From: Azolla pinnata
Lineage: Eukaryota; Streptophyta; Polypodiopsida; Salviniales; Salviniaceae
NCBI GenBank assembly: GCA_037176905.1
Contig: JBBBWG010031420.1
Coordinates: forward strand, 56,637 to 120,636
Length of the DNA stretch: 64,000 nt
Direction of reading: 5' to 3'
Of this stretch, positions 1 to 10,597 are shown piece after piece (the stretch's first letter is position 1; each line of letters begins with the position of its first letter). The position numbers and the translations under genes are program-made. A model generated the notes under the pieces. It made no database searches. It saw nothing but the letters and a program-made list of their open reading frames with translations, and had not been told where the DNA came from.

Positions 1-570
1 TACCATGAAAAGTCTTGTCTGTCGTGTACTATTTTCCAGCTTAAACCCCAATATGCGTAGGTTCCCTTCGTATGTCATGGGTGTGCATTTACAGACGTGA
101 AAACTCACTATTTTAATCCTTCCACCGAATTAATGGTACAATTTGAGATGTTCAAGAAATTAAACAAGCTCAGGCTTAATGCCAGCTCAAAGACATCGAC
201 AATGATATGTGTCAATATCCCATAAGGGGTAACATGGGGTTGTAATATTCAATAAGCATTGTAATTGGTTATATAATGCTGAATTACAGTCTCTTTTTAT
301 CCTTACAAAATTCTAAACGCTTATGCTGGCATAAGTTGCACGAATCTCTCCCATTGAAGTTGTAAAACTTGCATTGAAAGGGCATAAAATGCATGAGAAA
401 TAGTTACAAATTAAGAAAGTTGGGCAAGCAGACAAATATTATATCAGATAATACAGTGAAATAATCCCTTGTATTGTGCAAAGTATGCTCATTTAAATAG
501 GGTTCACTGGAAGGCGGCAAAAATAAATAGATGATTAACAAGTGAAGTTAACATCGAATAATAGCCTTAT
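1..570. other. Sequence downstream of TL15, no gene seen
   Basis: AT-rich sequence with no open frame or splice-flanked coding block that I can support. It should contain the 3' UTR and polyadenylation region of the minus-strand TL15 gene, whose stop codon is at 571-573. Confidence 0.5.
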
Positions 571-3023
571 TCAATTGCATCCAATTGTATCTCGAGTGGC
601 ATTGCCTGTTACAGAATTAACACTGCACAAAAAAAAAACAAATCACATATGATGAATACGAATTGATAGCAAAGCCTTTCTCTCAGACTATGCTTTGAGT
701 ACACCTATGCTAAATTATTATAGCAAATGGTAACGTAAAGTTGAGTGTACTCATTTAAGAGCCTCAAAATTAAACATATAGCTGAAAGGAAACAATGTAA
801 TAATACCCATCTGCAATCTGGCAAAGATATGCACGCTGGTCCTCCCGGAATAGAACATCAGTAAAATCTACAAAAATACAAGGATGAAAATGTTCGATCA
901 TCCAGGGGGTTTGGTAGAATTAACAAATCAGAAATAAATTAAATCGAGAAGCACCTGCTCCTGTAATAGTAGCTCCTTTGAATGTAGTGTTACCAGTCAC
1001 TAGAGCACCCTCCAAATTGGCATTTGTAAAATTAGCCTAGAATCGTCAATTCATCTCTTTGAATTTCCAAGTGAATTTGTAGGAAAGGTTAGCTTGCCTC
1101 CAACAATGTAAAACTTGCCTTTGCAGCATTCGCTAATGATAGGTCAGCACCTCGGAGGTCAGCATCAGTAAGATCAGCACCTGCAGATTTTTCATGGTCA
1201 GAAAGAATGTCTACTATACCAACTGCAGCTCTACTTTTCCAATTTACATCTTCTTCCATATACAATACGAATGTGGCTAAGGCACCTGTAAGGTTCGCAT
1301 CAAAAAAAGAAGCTCCAAGCAATTTCGCTCCTCTGAAATTTACTTGCCTGAGATTCGACTATTATTCACATAAAACAGCAAGGTTAACCAATTATCACCA
1401 ATTAGTCCAATATAAGCCATATACATAGCAGTAAAAAAGAAGCATGTTCTTGTGTGAATCATCGACGCATTATATGAAGTAATCAATTCTACTTTACATA
1501 TCCTTTTCCTAAACTAATTTTCACAAAATATAATCCAAAGATATCATACTGCTTGACCAAAAATTCATGGAAAACTTTCCACAATTGTTTCCTCCTGAAC
1601 CACATGCTATTGTCATCGGTTAAACTTCTTCCATCATCTCACCTCTTTATGAATATCTATAATGCTTTCCCTAAAATCTATGCACAATATACGTGTAAAA
1701 GAATGCCTTGCTTACCCCGAAAACATGCACAGTATCAGAGTATAAGAATGCACCAGTTTTATTTAAAATACATGCATGATATCAGTCGATTGAAGTAACA
1801 AGTTCAACTGACTGATATTGTGGATATCCTTTCCTTTTTCCCAGATCCTCAAGAGTTCAATTCTCCGACTAATTGAAAAACAACATGGTTTTGAGATTTG
1901 TATGAAGTATATTAATCATGGTTGGAACATCAGCCTCACCTTGGTTAATTTAGGTTATTTATAGACATTAATACAACGTTTCATTTTATTCATGTCCTCA
2001 CTCAAACACACATGCAGATACCGCTTTGAAGTCCTGTTTGATGAGAGTTTTGCCACTAAAATCACGACCAGAGAGATCGAGCCCCCTCGTCACCTCTTGC
2101 CCATAAGGCCCACCACCCTTTATACAGAAACAAGCAAAAGGTAGATTTCAAAACAACCTATATTTTCAAACACGCAAACAAACAAACAAATCACTTCAAC
2201 AAATCTTGTAAATAGAGCAATCCTGGAATGTATGCCTTTATATTTGAAGGGATGGACACACAACAAGAGGTCAATTTTACAAGTGCCAGCTTTTGTTGAT
2301 TCAAATATTTTTTAACAACCAAGGGGATGTTGATTTCATAAGCTTTATCCTTCTAGTATTGAACATGAGACTATTCATCTGTAGATCAACACGAGTATGC
2401 ACGTATGTGTACAAGGCATGTATACGAGTGCCTGTCCATTGGCAAATGCATACATATACACATTGCGTGTGCATGTGTGCGTGTGCATCACATAGCTATA
2501 GGTGTAAATAAAATACATACAGATCTGACATTGTGTGCCTCAGTCTTTCCAGACATACAGACATGAAAACCTACAAAACGCATGACACCCACACAGTTGC
2601 TGACATACATGCATATACAGGTAAAAGTACACATACACATGCACAAAACATAATCACATGCAAATAATACACACACAATGTTGTACATATGAAGAACCCA
2701 TCAGCCCGAGACCAGCATTACAAAGAGTACCTGCAACAAACTGTGGAAAATAGTTAAAGATGAAACCTTACCTTGAAAGCAAGGGCAGGGTCTGTGAAGA
2801 AGAGAGTGACTGCAACTGAAGCTGCCAAGGCAACACTCCCCAGCGTTCTGGTGCTTGATGATCCTTCATCCAAGTTAGCAGTGCAGGATATTGAGGCTTC
2901 CTGTGATCCAGGGGTCTGTAGAGGAGCTCCAAGAAGACGAGGGTTTCTGAGGCACAAGGAATTAGGGCTTGTTCTAGGAAAGGCCAATGATGGGCAGAAA
3001 GAGGATGCCAAGGAAGACTCCAT
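571..3023 (-). CDS. TL15: Thylakoid lumenal 15 kDa pentapeptide-repeat protein (TL15-like), 7 exons
   Basis: Exons in transcript order: 3023-2772, 2117-2022, 1358-1286, 1180-1119, 1036-955, 867-807 and 622-571. Phases join exactly to give 225 residues, and I recall Arabidopsis TL15 (At2g44920) as about 224. Residues 1-60 are a Ser/Arg-rich chloroplast transit region. Residues 60-82 are a hydrophobic lumen-targeting segment ending in A80-L81-A82, a thylakoid processing site. The mature part starts FKGGGPYG and carries pentapeptide repeats (SGRDF, ANFTN, ADLRG, ADLSL) followed by a C-terminal Cys-containing tail (YLCQIADG ... GCN). Pentapeptide repeats fold into a right-handed quadrilateral beta helix; the lumenal role of this family is poorly defined. 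ATG 3021-3023 is chosen because it opens the transit peptide. The intron between exons 4 and 5 uses a GC donor (AAG|GCAAGT). Family assignment is very secure; exact junctions are hand-built. Confidence 0.93.
2384..2690. repeat. Alternating purine-pyrimidine (TG/CA, CATA) tract in TL15 intron 1
   Basis: The stretch is dominated by GTATGTGTAC, CATACATATACACA and GTGTGCATGTGTGCG-like runs. It lies inside the 654-bp first intron of TL15. Both strands show short open frames only because of this composition. Confidence 0.6.
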
Positions 3024-4018
3024 CAGGTCAGAAATGGATTGGATTGGATTGAATCGGACTGAATCAGATTGGATTGAATACAGGAATCCATCTGGCATTT
3101 TTGTCTATATTTCTCCATCTGCCCTTAGTCCATCTCCTTGACCACAACCAGCAAAACACCGTCAAACTATGCGCACAAAATCCAACAATGTAAGAAAGAA
3201 ACAACGGCGATAGGAACCAAGGGAGTTCGAATCGACATCTTCTCAAGGATCTGCAAAACGAATCATCCTGCAAAAACCTGCGATCAAGAGATGGGCGCCC
3301 CAATGAATCGTTGCATTTTTATTTATAGGCAGTTTTCCAAAGTGTGTTCGAAGCTCGGAAGCCTTAGTTTCTTTGCCACAATTTCTCAAACATGAAGAAC
3401 AGGGTTGTTGCTTGCCCTCAATATGTGCACATGTATTTCATCCTTCATTAAGCTAACAACCTTTCATTATCTGGTTTATCCTTCTTTTATTTCATGAATT
3501 GTATAACAGAACTCTTTCAGAGTCTATGTTTCAACACCACCACCACATCACCAATGATGATAGACGATTACTTTGACGCCACCATATTACCGACGCTTGC
3601 ACAATTCATTTTAAGTCCTGTTGCAGAAATCATCAGTGTTCATCCAGACTCCAACTATAAGGGCATTCCAACAGCTTTACAACTCTTTGTCCAGAAAGTC
3701 AAAGATCATTAAAGAAAAACTCTTATCAAAACTATTTAAAACAGGATTTGACGTTCACAAAACCAACCAACCACAACACAACAGTACGAACTGTCGCTGG
3801 TTTAGATGTGCCACAGACAGGTGTCTGAGAGTTCATGAAACCAACTCCCACAATCGAACGTGTTTACTGCACATGCTACAAGTGTCAAGAAAAGGCCACA
3901 GACCTTTGAAGTTAATTGATCATAAAATTACAAAATAAAATGATGTTGCAGGTGAGGATGATTCAGCACACTGAGAGCCCCACAATCATCTCAGACGGGA
4001 GTGTTACCATCAGCTTTA
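3024..4018. other. Intergenic: TL15 promoter and RS2Z 3' flank
   Basis: About 1 kb between the TL15 start and the RS2Z stop, both on the minus strand. Just upstream of the TL15 ATG (3033-3080) there is a short ATTGG/GAATC-type direct repeat, probably in the 5' leader. No further gene is visible. Confidence 0.5.
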
Positions 4019-6491
4019 TCATGTTTGATCATCTCGGATGGGAGATATGTTGTGATCATCACCTTCATGCTCGATGGAAAATGTCTTACCATCTTTATCA
4101 AATAAATCACTTCCATTGGAAGATGTCTTGTGCCCTGTATCACGCCGAGGACTCTCACTCGCACTCCTGCTACTGCTTCCATCATTACGCAGATCCCCAT
4201 CAGGACTAATTGAGCGCCCTCGATCTCCATCATCTTTAGGACTTCTGGACCAGCTTCGGCTTGCACTAGGTTGTGACTTCTTCTCCTTTCCTAATGGGCT
4301 GGATCTGTCTCTCCTAGGTGATCTCCTGCATATAGAATGGAATTAGCATATTTATTGTAACCAGCTGGGAACAATAGTCGGTAAGTATTTGGGGTGGTCA
4401 GAACTTAACAGATCACTTCGTTAACCGAATCATCACTATAAACCAAGTCAACATAACCAAACAAAACAAATAGAAGTTTGAGGTCTGGTTCTTGACACCA
4501 AGTTACCAACCTCCTCAGCTAAAGGAAGGATTGAAATATTCAAAATCACATCTTCACAATACATCATATACTTAATTGAAAATAAGAGTTGATCTCCACA
4601 TGTATTTGAGTATAATAGTTTTACTTGAGACAAGTGGAGTCACTTGAGGATCATTTTTTACATGATTAAGCTATAACTTGAGAATGTTTTCACAGCGTCA
4701 AATTCTGAGGTGCAAAGATGACATGCTGTCAATAAAAAACAAGATGGGTGTATGAATATCCTTACCTCTGCCCTCCCTCAGCTAGTGGCAGTTACCAACT
4801 TACATGCAGTTGACCCTTACCTTGACTATAGCTGATACCGTACAGAAAACCACTCACTGAAGATTAATCGAAGAGACCGTACACAGAAAGCCTAAAACTC
4901 TGTAGAAGAGCAAAGTACAGCACAGAAACCAATGTGTTAAACATACCCTCGGGTCCTTTCATGGCTTCGGCTTCGGCTTCGGCTTTGGCTTCGGCTTCGG
5001 CTTGGGCTCCTCCGCCTCCTAGCCACAGGTGATCTAGATCGGGACTTCAATCGGCGCCTATAAAATGTTGAGTACAAGAAAGGTCATGTCAAGATATGAG
5101 TGAGCATACTATTAACAAGAAAGGTCATGATTAAATATGAGATAGCATGAAGTTTTTAACCAGCCAAGACAAAGATGAATTGGATAATGACCTTGGGCTA
5201 TTACGACAATCTCGTTCAATGTGGCCTCTCTCTCCACATCGGTAGCACTTGTTCTTCCAATCCCCAGCAGTGCAATCTCTGGCCCAATGACCATCATGTC
5301 CACAATTATAGCATCTTCCAGTGCCAGGGGGAGGACCTCGACTACCATAACTATCACGAGAGATGCCTCCTCGAGGACCCTGTGACAAATTTGAAAATTT
5401 TGAGTCCTTGAAGCTAGAAACACCTAAAAGTTTAGCCACTAAATCATAAACAACCTTTAATTTTCAAAACACAGCAGTATCTTAGTTTCCTGGATGAGAA
5501 AACTAAACCTACAAAGTTCTAATCTTTCTTTTGGTTTAATGTTTAGCCACTTAATATAATATCACGATATACCCCTCTTGCAAATTCCACTACGATCCGG
5601 TTGCCATCGAAAGTACGTCCATTCAAATAGTGGCGAGCTTCATCAGCATCTCGGGCATCACTAAAATTCTGTACTTGATGCAAAAAGGCAATAACCATCA
5701 CTAAAATCCTTGTGTCAAAGCAACGCCTTAAAGTCATGATATGCCATATAAAAAATTTACTGTAATGTATCATATCCAAAAGAGACCCATAGACTGAAAG
5801 AATAGACATGAAGAAACATACGCACCACAAAAGCAAAATCGTGCTTCATATCCACCTCGCGAATTCTGCGACAAAGTTGGATCAGACACAAAAAGAGAGG
5901 GCACCATGTCAAGCAGGTCACACCAGATTTTTGCTCTCATCATCAGAGGGTAACGTTTGAAAGACAACACCATTTTCTCCGACCCTCTTGTAACACACAG
6001 ATTCAATGCTCTTTTTTGCCCTACACATGCACCATGGTCTCTTGCTACCAAGGTTCATCAATTTTGGCCACCTCCTCCACCACCCTCCCAAAACTTAAAA
6101 CTCCACGCTCTAGACTCAGGACCCAGCAAGACCTTCAAGAACAGTATGAAAATTAACAAATCAATTTCTTTGCAACTTTAAGGTACATTTCTTTTCTCAT
6201 CTTTCAGGTAGTTGGTCTCCCTTGTATATATAACGAGATCAGATCTCCTGGCCAAACCATCATCTTCTGTGCGCTAAATACTCTAATTAAAACTGCCCTG
6301 CCTCAATATATGTATTCAGCTAGAAATTATTTGACAGATAAACATGCAATACGCACAGGAGTTAGTTCGTTAGAGATTTCTAACCTTCCATATTTTCTAA
6401 ATAGATCTTCAAGGTCGCGTGTCCGTGTCCCACTTGAAATATGCCCAACATACAGGCGTGTTGGACCAGATCTTTCATCATACCTTGGCAT
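4019..6491 (-). CDS. RS2Z: RS2Z-type SR splicing factor (RRM, two CCHC zinc knuckles, RS domain), 6 coding exons
   Basis: Exons in transcript order: 6491-6385, 5865-5826, 5668-5573, 5379-5192, 5057-4947 and 4325-4019. They total 849 nt in continuous frame, 282 residues; I recall Arabidopsis RS2Z32/33 as 284-290. The RRM spans residues about 11-80, with RNP2 LYVGHI at 13-18 and RNP1 KHDFAFVNF at 43-51. Two CCHC knuckles follow, C104-x2-C107-x4-H112-x4-C117 and C126-x2-C129-x4-H134-x4-C139. The tail has an RS block ([19 protein letters not shown]) and a Ser-Pro-rich acidic end. This plant-specific SR subfamily acts in the nucleus in splice-site selection. The start ATG opens the family N-terminus MPRYDERSG. 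Upstream sequence to about 7.7 kb probably holds a leader exon and intron, as is common in SR genes, but I could not place them. Confidence 0.95.
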
Positions 6492-7737
6492 TGTCTCTGA
6501 GATATGGTGAAATTGAACCACACAATTGTAGAAAGGAAATCAGACATGCATTTGAAAGCCAACATTTAAACATCCACTCACTTTGACACCAGTGGAATCA
6601 ATTCAGAAAATCACAAAACCATATTGCACATGCACAGAAACATGACCATCTACATAAGTCCGAAAAACAGATCCAACAACGATCAGCCTAGACGACATTG
6701 GTGCATGAAGATGTGTGTTTTAGTTTCCTGTTTACTGTGATGCTATATCTTAGAATATTTGTTGAAGAACTCATTGAATATTATCCATTCTTGGTAGCAT
6801 ACGCAACTCAGAAAATGATTTCTATCGATCTTTCAACCATTTCAAACAGTATATCCGTACATCAAATAGCATATAGACTCTGTAAACGTGCCAAAAACGA
6901 TTTCCACTCAATCTCACTATCTCCGGTGAGAATTGCACACAATAGTACGGCAAAACACTTTAGAAATCGTTATTTGCCATACAAGTAAATTTGATTCCAT
7001 GTCTATAAAACTCCAAAGAAATGAAAATAAAGTCAAAATTTCAGGAAGCGAACAAAACTGTGAAAAGAAAGCACGCGCTAACAGTTTGTGATCTTTCCGA
7101 ACACAGAAATAGAGCAATCCATACACAAAAAAGCTAGGCCTTCGATTTCAGTACTCATAAATATAAAAAACCTTGACATCTGAACTCATGTGTGCAAATA
7201 AGACTGAGGGGAAAACACATACACGAAGTACTTTCTTTGTCCGGGATTTTGACTAAACAAGCGACTGTATCAATAACAACTCAAGAGTTTCTGGATAAGA
7301 AAAGGTCAAAGAAGGAAAGATTTCTGAAGGAGCGGGGCAACAAGAAAAACATCAGGAAACAGATCTAGCTGTCCAGGGGGGATATACTGAGAACCGGAAA
7401 GATCCAGCGGCTGATCTCTTCATTTTCCGATCCGAAAGAAGAACTCTCGGCACCAGAAAATGGGCAAGGGGAGGGGAGCGTTTGAAGGGAATGGCCAAAG
7501 ATTTGAAGGGCATAAGGAAGGAGAAAAGAAGGGAAGGGAGAGAGGGGAGGAAAACAAAGGGAGATTTTCTCTGTGCTTACCTGTGGGAGAAGCCGAGACG
7601 GATATGGCGGAGCAAGAGGGGCGAAACGCTGCAGAGCAGAAGGAAGATCTTTGGTTTTGTGAAGGGATATTTTGTTGGCTGCATTTCTAGGCCTGTCGTT
7701 CCTACTATTTGCCAATGTAGCCCCTCTCATTGGTTTA
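6492..7737 (-). promoter_or_regulatory. Presumed 5' leader, leader intron and promoter of RS2Z
   Basis: No coding exon is supported here. The region 7380-7690 is purine-rich on the plus strand (GGGAAGGGAGAGAGGGG), so a minus-strand transcript would have a CT-rich leader. It ends against the telomere-like tract at 7738. That a leader intron is present is inference from SR gene architecture. Confidence 0.35.
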
Positions 7738-8245
7738 GGGTTTAGGGTTTTGATGTTTAGGGTTTTGGGGTTTTGTCTTTAGAGGTTTGGAGGTTTAGGG
7801 TTTAGGGTTTAGGGTTTAGGGTTAGGGTTTAGAGGTTCAGAGGTTAAGGTTTTAGGATTTAGAGGTTTAGGGTTTATAGGTTTAAGGGTTTATAGGTTTA
7901 GAGGTTCAAGGTTCAGAGGTTAAGGGTTTAGGATTTAGAGGTTTATGGTTTACAGGTTTAGAGGTTCAAGGTTCTGAGGTTAAGGGTTTAGGATTTAGAG
8001 GTTTTAGGGTTTATAGGTTTACAGGTTTAGGGTTTAGGGTTTACAAGTTTAGGGTTTAGGGTTCAATGGTTAACGGCTTTGGGGTTTACAGGTTTGGAGG
8101 TGTAGAGGTTAAGGGTTTAGGATAGAGGTTTTAGGGTTTATATGTTTACAGGTTTAGGGTTTAGAGTTTACAAGTTTAGGGTTTAGGGTTCAATGGTTAA
8201 CAACTTTGGGGTTTACAGGTTTGGAGATGTAGAGGTTAAGGGTTA
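7738..8245 (+). repeat. Degenerate TTTAGGG telomere-like tract
   Basis: Short perfect runs of GGTTTAGGGTTTAGGG are mixed with variants such as GGTTTAGAGGTTC, GGTTTATAGG and GGTTTACAGG. Longer units repeat within it (the block containing GGTTCAAGGTTC..AGGTTAAGGG recurs near 7908 and 7968; the one with GGTTCAATGGTTAAC near 8060 and 8190). The G-rich strand is plus, so the C-rich strand is sense for the RS2Z gene that it abuts. Confidence 0.9.
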
Positions 8246-8258
8246 AGGTATATTGGGC

Positions 8259-8545
8259 CACCCAAGAGTACATACTGCTTCAGACTCGAACCCATCATCG
8301 ACTGTGACTGCAAATGTGCACGAGAACCGACCAACTGCCCAAATTCAATCGAAGATGAAATCACAGACAGTTTCATAGCTAAAATGGAGTAGTCTGCAAA
8401 AAACTGCAGACTGGAGCCCCCACCCAAGGGTACAGACTGCTTCAGACTCGAGCCATCATCAACTGTGATTGCAAATGTGCACAAGAGCCAACCAACTGCC
8501 CAATTCAAGCGAAGATGAAATCATAGATAGTTCCATAGCTAAAAC
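8259..8545. repeat. 162-bp direct tandem duplication (2 copies)
   Basis: The motif CACCCAAG(A/G)GTACA(T/G)ACTGCTT begins at 8259 and again at 8421. The copies stay alignable through CAAATGTGCAC, ACCAACTGCCCAA and ATAGCTAAAA, with scattered substitutions. No protein is recognisable in it. Confidence 0.85.
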
Positions 8546-9273
8546 AAAAATGACGCCAATAGAATTCTATGCCTGATCGAACTTGTTGAGGTGCCCCAAC
8601 AGGATCTGAACAGAGCAATCTCCTTTTTTTTTTTCTCAATTAACAGTTTCGAACCGAGCAGTTTACGATCCCATCTAGATGTCGAAAATCAGCTCGAATT
8701 CTCTTCACTGGCTGACAAATTATGCCACTCGAAAGTTGAATGACTCGAGCTTTATCTTCTAGAAAGCCTGGATGGAAGATATCCTCAACATCAAAGGATG
8801 GATCGTACTAGATCCGAAGGATGAGATGGGAGCTTGAGCAACATGGACAGTTTGGAATATTGATTCGCATTTCGACGGTTCAGCTTATCGTCGGCAACTT
8901 GTCCGGATACTCTCGACAAATCTGTGAAAGTCTTGCGATGGATCAATTCTGACGTATCCATTTGGCCTAGCTTGATTCCTCATAATTAGCCAAATCCTCT
9001 TTCCAAGCCAATCCAACAGTTTTGGCATGTTTCAATGTAATAACTTCTGTAGAATGTGACACCTTCTAAGAGAGTGTTCGCCTGCAGCACGCTATTGTGT
9101 TGGATCTATCAAGTCGGTTCAGTACGAATCCGGTTGTAGAACTCCGATCGGGCAGAAGATCGACCTGTTATTGCAGCAGATGCGACATGTGTCGTCTCAT
9201 GGCTCAGCAACCGGTCTGCTTCTCATCGCTCAAGATTCGAACCGAATTTCGCGTTGCTCGGGAAATCCACCCT
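8546..9273. other. Unannotated intergenic sequence
   Basis: Mixed-composition sequence without a supportable gene. Short open frames exist but show no family features, intron boundaries or biased codon use. Confidence 0.4.
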
Positions 9274-9440
9274 GATTCGAATCGTGCAGGAATCTATAAC
9301 CGATTCGAATCACACAAGAATCGATATCCGATTCGGATCGCGCAGGAATCTATATCCGATTCGAGTTACGTAGGAATCTATCTCGATTCAAATCGCGCAA
9401 GAATCTATATCCGATTCGAATCGCGCAGGAATCTATCCGA
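9274..9440. repeat. 28-bp tandem repeat with palindromic core, six copies
   Basis: Copies start at 9274, 9302, 9330, 9358, 9385 and 9413, so the period is 28 with one 27-bp copy. Each begins with GATTCGAATC or a variant, a perfect 10-bp palindrome in two of the copies, followed by GCGCAGGAATCTATATCC-like sequence. Confidence 0.9.
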
Positions 9441-9639
9441 TGCTCGCTAGGGTTGTCATTTGATGATGATGAAACCTGGTTCTTTTCTTGGATCCGATTT
9501 TCGAGAAGATGGAGTTAGGGAAATTGGACGAAACTAAATTGTTTTCTTCTTCCTGCAGTTTGTTGTCCGCTGGCTCGGAAATTTTGACAGTTAAATTGGT
9601 TGGGCCCTTGCCGTGCTCCGCTTCTTCTGTTCGCAGACA

Positions 9640-10495
9640 CGGTAAGAAGGAGTTACCACAGTTGTTTCAGATTCAGGTTCAGGTCCAGCAGCAGCAGCAG
9701 CAGCAGCAGAAGAAGAAGAAGAAGAAGAAGAAGAAGTTACCACAATCGTTTCAGTTTCAGATTCGGATTCGGATTCGGATTCGGATTCGGATTCAGGGGA
9801 AGTTACCACAATTGTTTCAGGTTCAGATTTAGAGAGAAGCTGCGCCATTGTCTCAGATTCAGATTCAGAAGGAGTTCTACCACAATTGTTTCAGATGCAA
9901 ATTTGAAGAAGAAGAAGGAGAAGAAGTTACCACGACTTGTTTCAGATTCAGATTCAGAAGAAGTTACCACGATTTGTTTCAGATTCAGATTCAGAAGAAG
10001 TTACCACCATTGTTTCAGATTCAAATTCGGAAGAAGTTACCACAATTGTTTCAGATTCAGATTCAGATTCAGAAGAAGTTACCACAATTGTTTCAGATCT
10101 AGATTTGAAGGAGGAGGCTAGATTTGAAGGAGGAGGACAAGAAGCTACCACAATTGTTTCAGATCCAGATTCAGAAGAAGAAGAAGAAGTTACCACAATT
10201 GTTTCAGATCTACATTTGAAGGAGGAGGAGAAGAAGCTACCACAATTGTTTCAGATCCAGATTCAGAAGAAGAAGAAGAAGCTACCACAATTGTTTCAGA
10301 TCCAGATTCAGAAGAAGAAGAAGAAGAAGTTACCACAATTGTTTCAGATCTAGATTTGAAGGAGGAGGAGAAGAAGTTAGTTACCACAATTGTTTCAGAT
10401 CCAGATTCGAAGAAGGAGACAAAGAAGAAGTTGCCACAATTGTTTCAGATTCAGATTCAAAGAAGGAGAAAGAAGAAGAAGAAGAAGAAGAAGCT
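9640..10495. repeat. GAA/TCAGAT-rich minisatellite (about 36-bp unit) 5' of the kinesin
   Basis: The unit runs GAAGTTACCACAATTGTTTC then AGATTCAGATTCAGAA, and is repeated with insertions of GAAGAAG, GGAGGAG and CAGCAG triplets. Several frames on both strands stay open because the unit is a multiple of three. The frame used by the kinesin is closed by a stop at 10565-10567, so this block is most likely the promoter or 5' leader and not coding. Confidence 0.8.
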
Positions 10496-10597
10496 ACCAT
10501 GGAGAAGGAACGAAGGGAAGCAAGTCTGCATCAGAGAAGCATGGAAGCCATGTGCGGGCATGTATGAGCGTATGTGGTTGATACAGGGCTTGTCAGA

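Noticed and set aside
9274-9440. Possible CRISPR array
   Set aside because: Repeats are directly adjacent with no unique spacers, and the genome is eukaryotic.
9600-10567. N-terminal extension of the kinesin through the minisatellite
   Set aside because: An in-frame stop (10565-10567) lies between the repeat and the first kinesin methionine at 10598.
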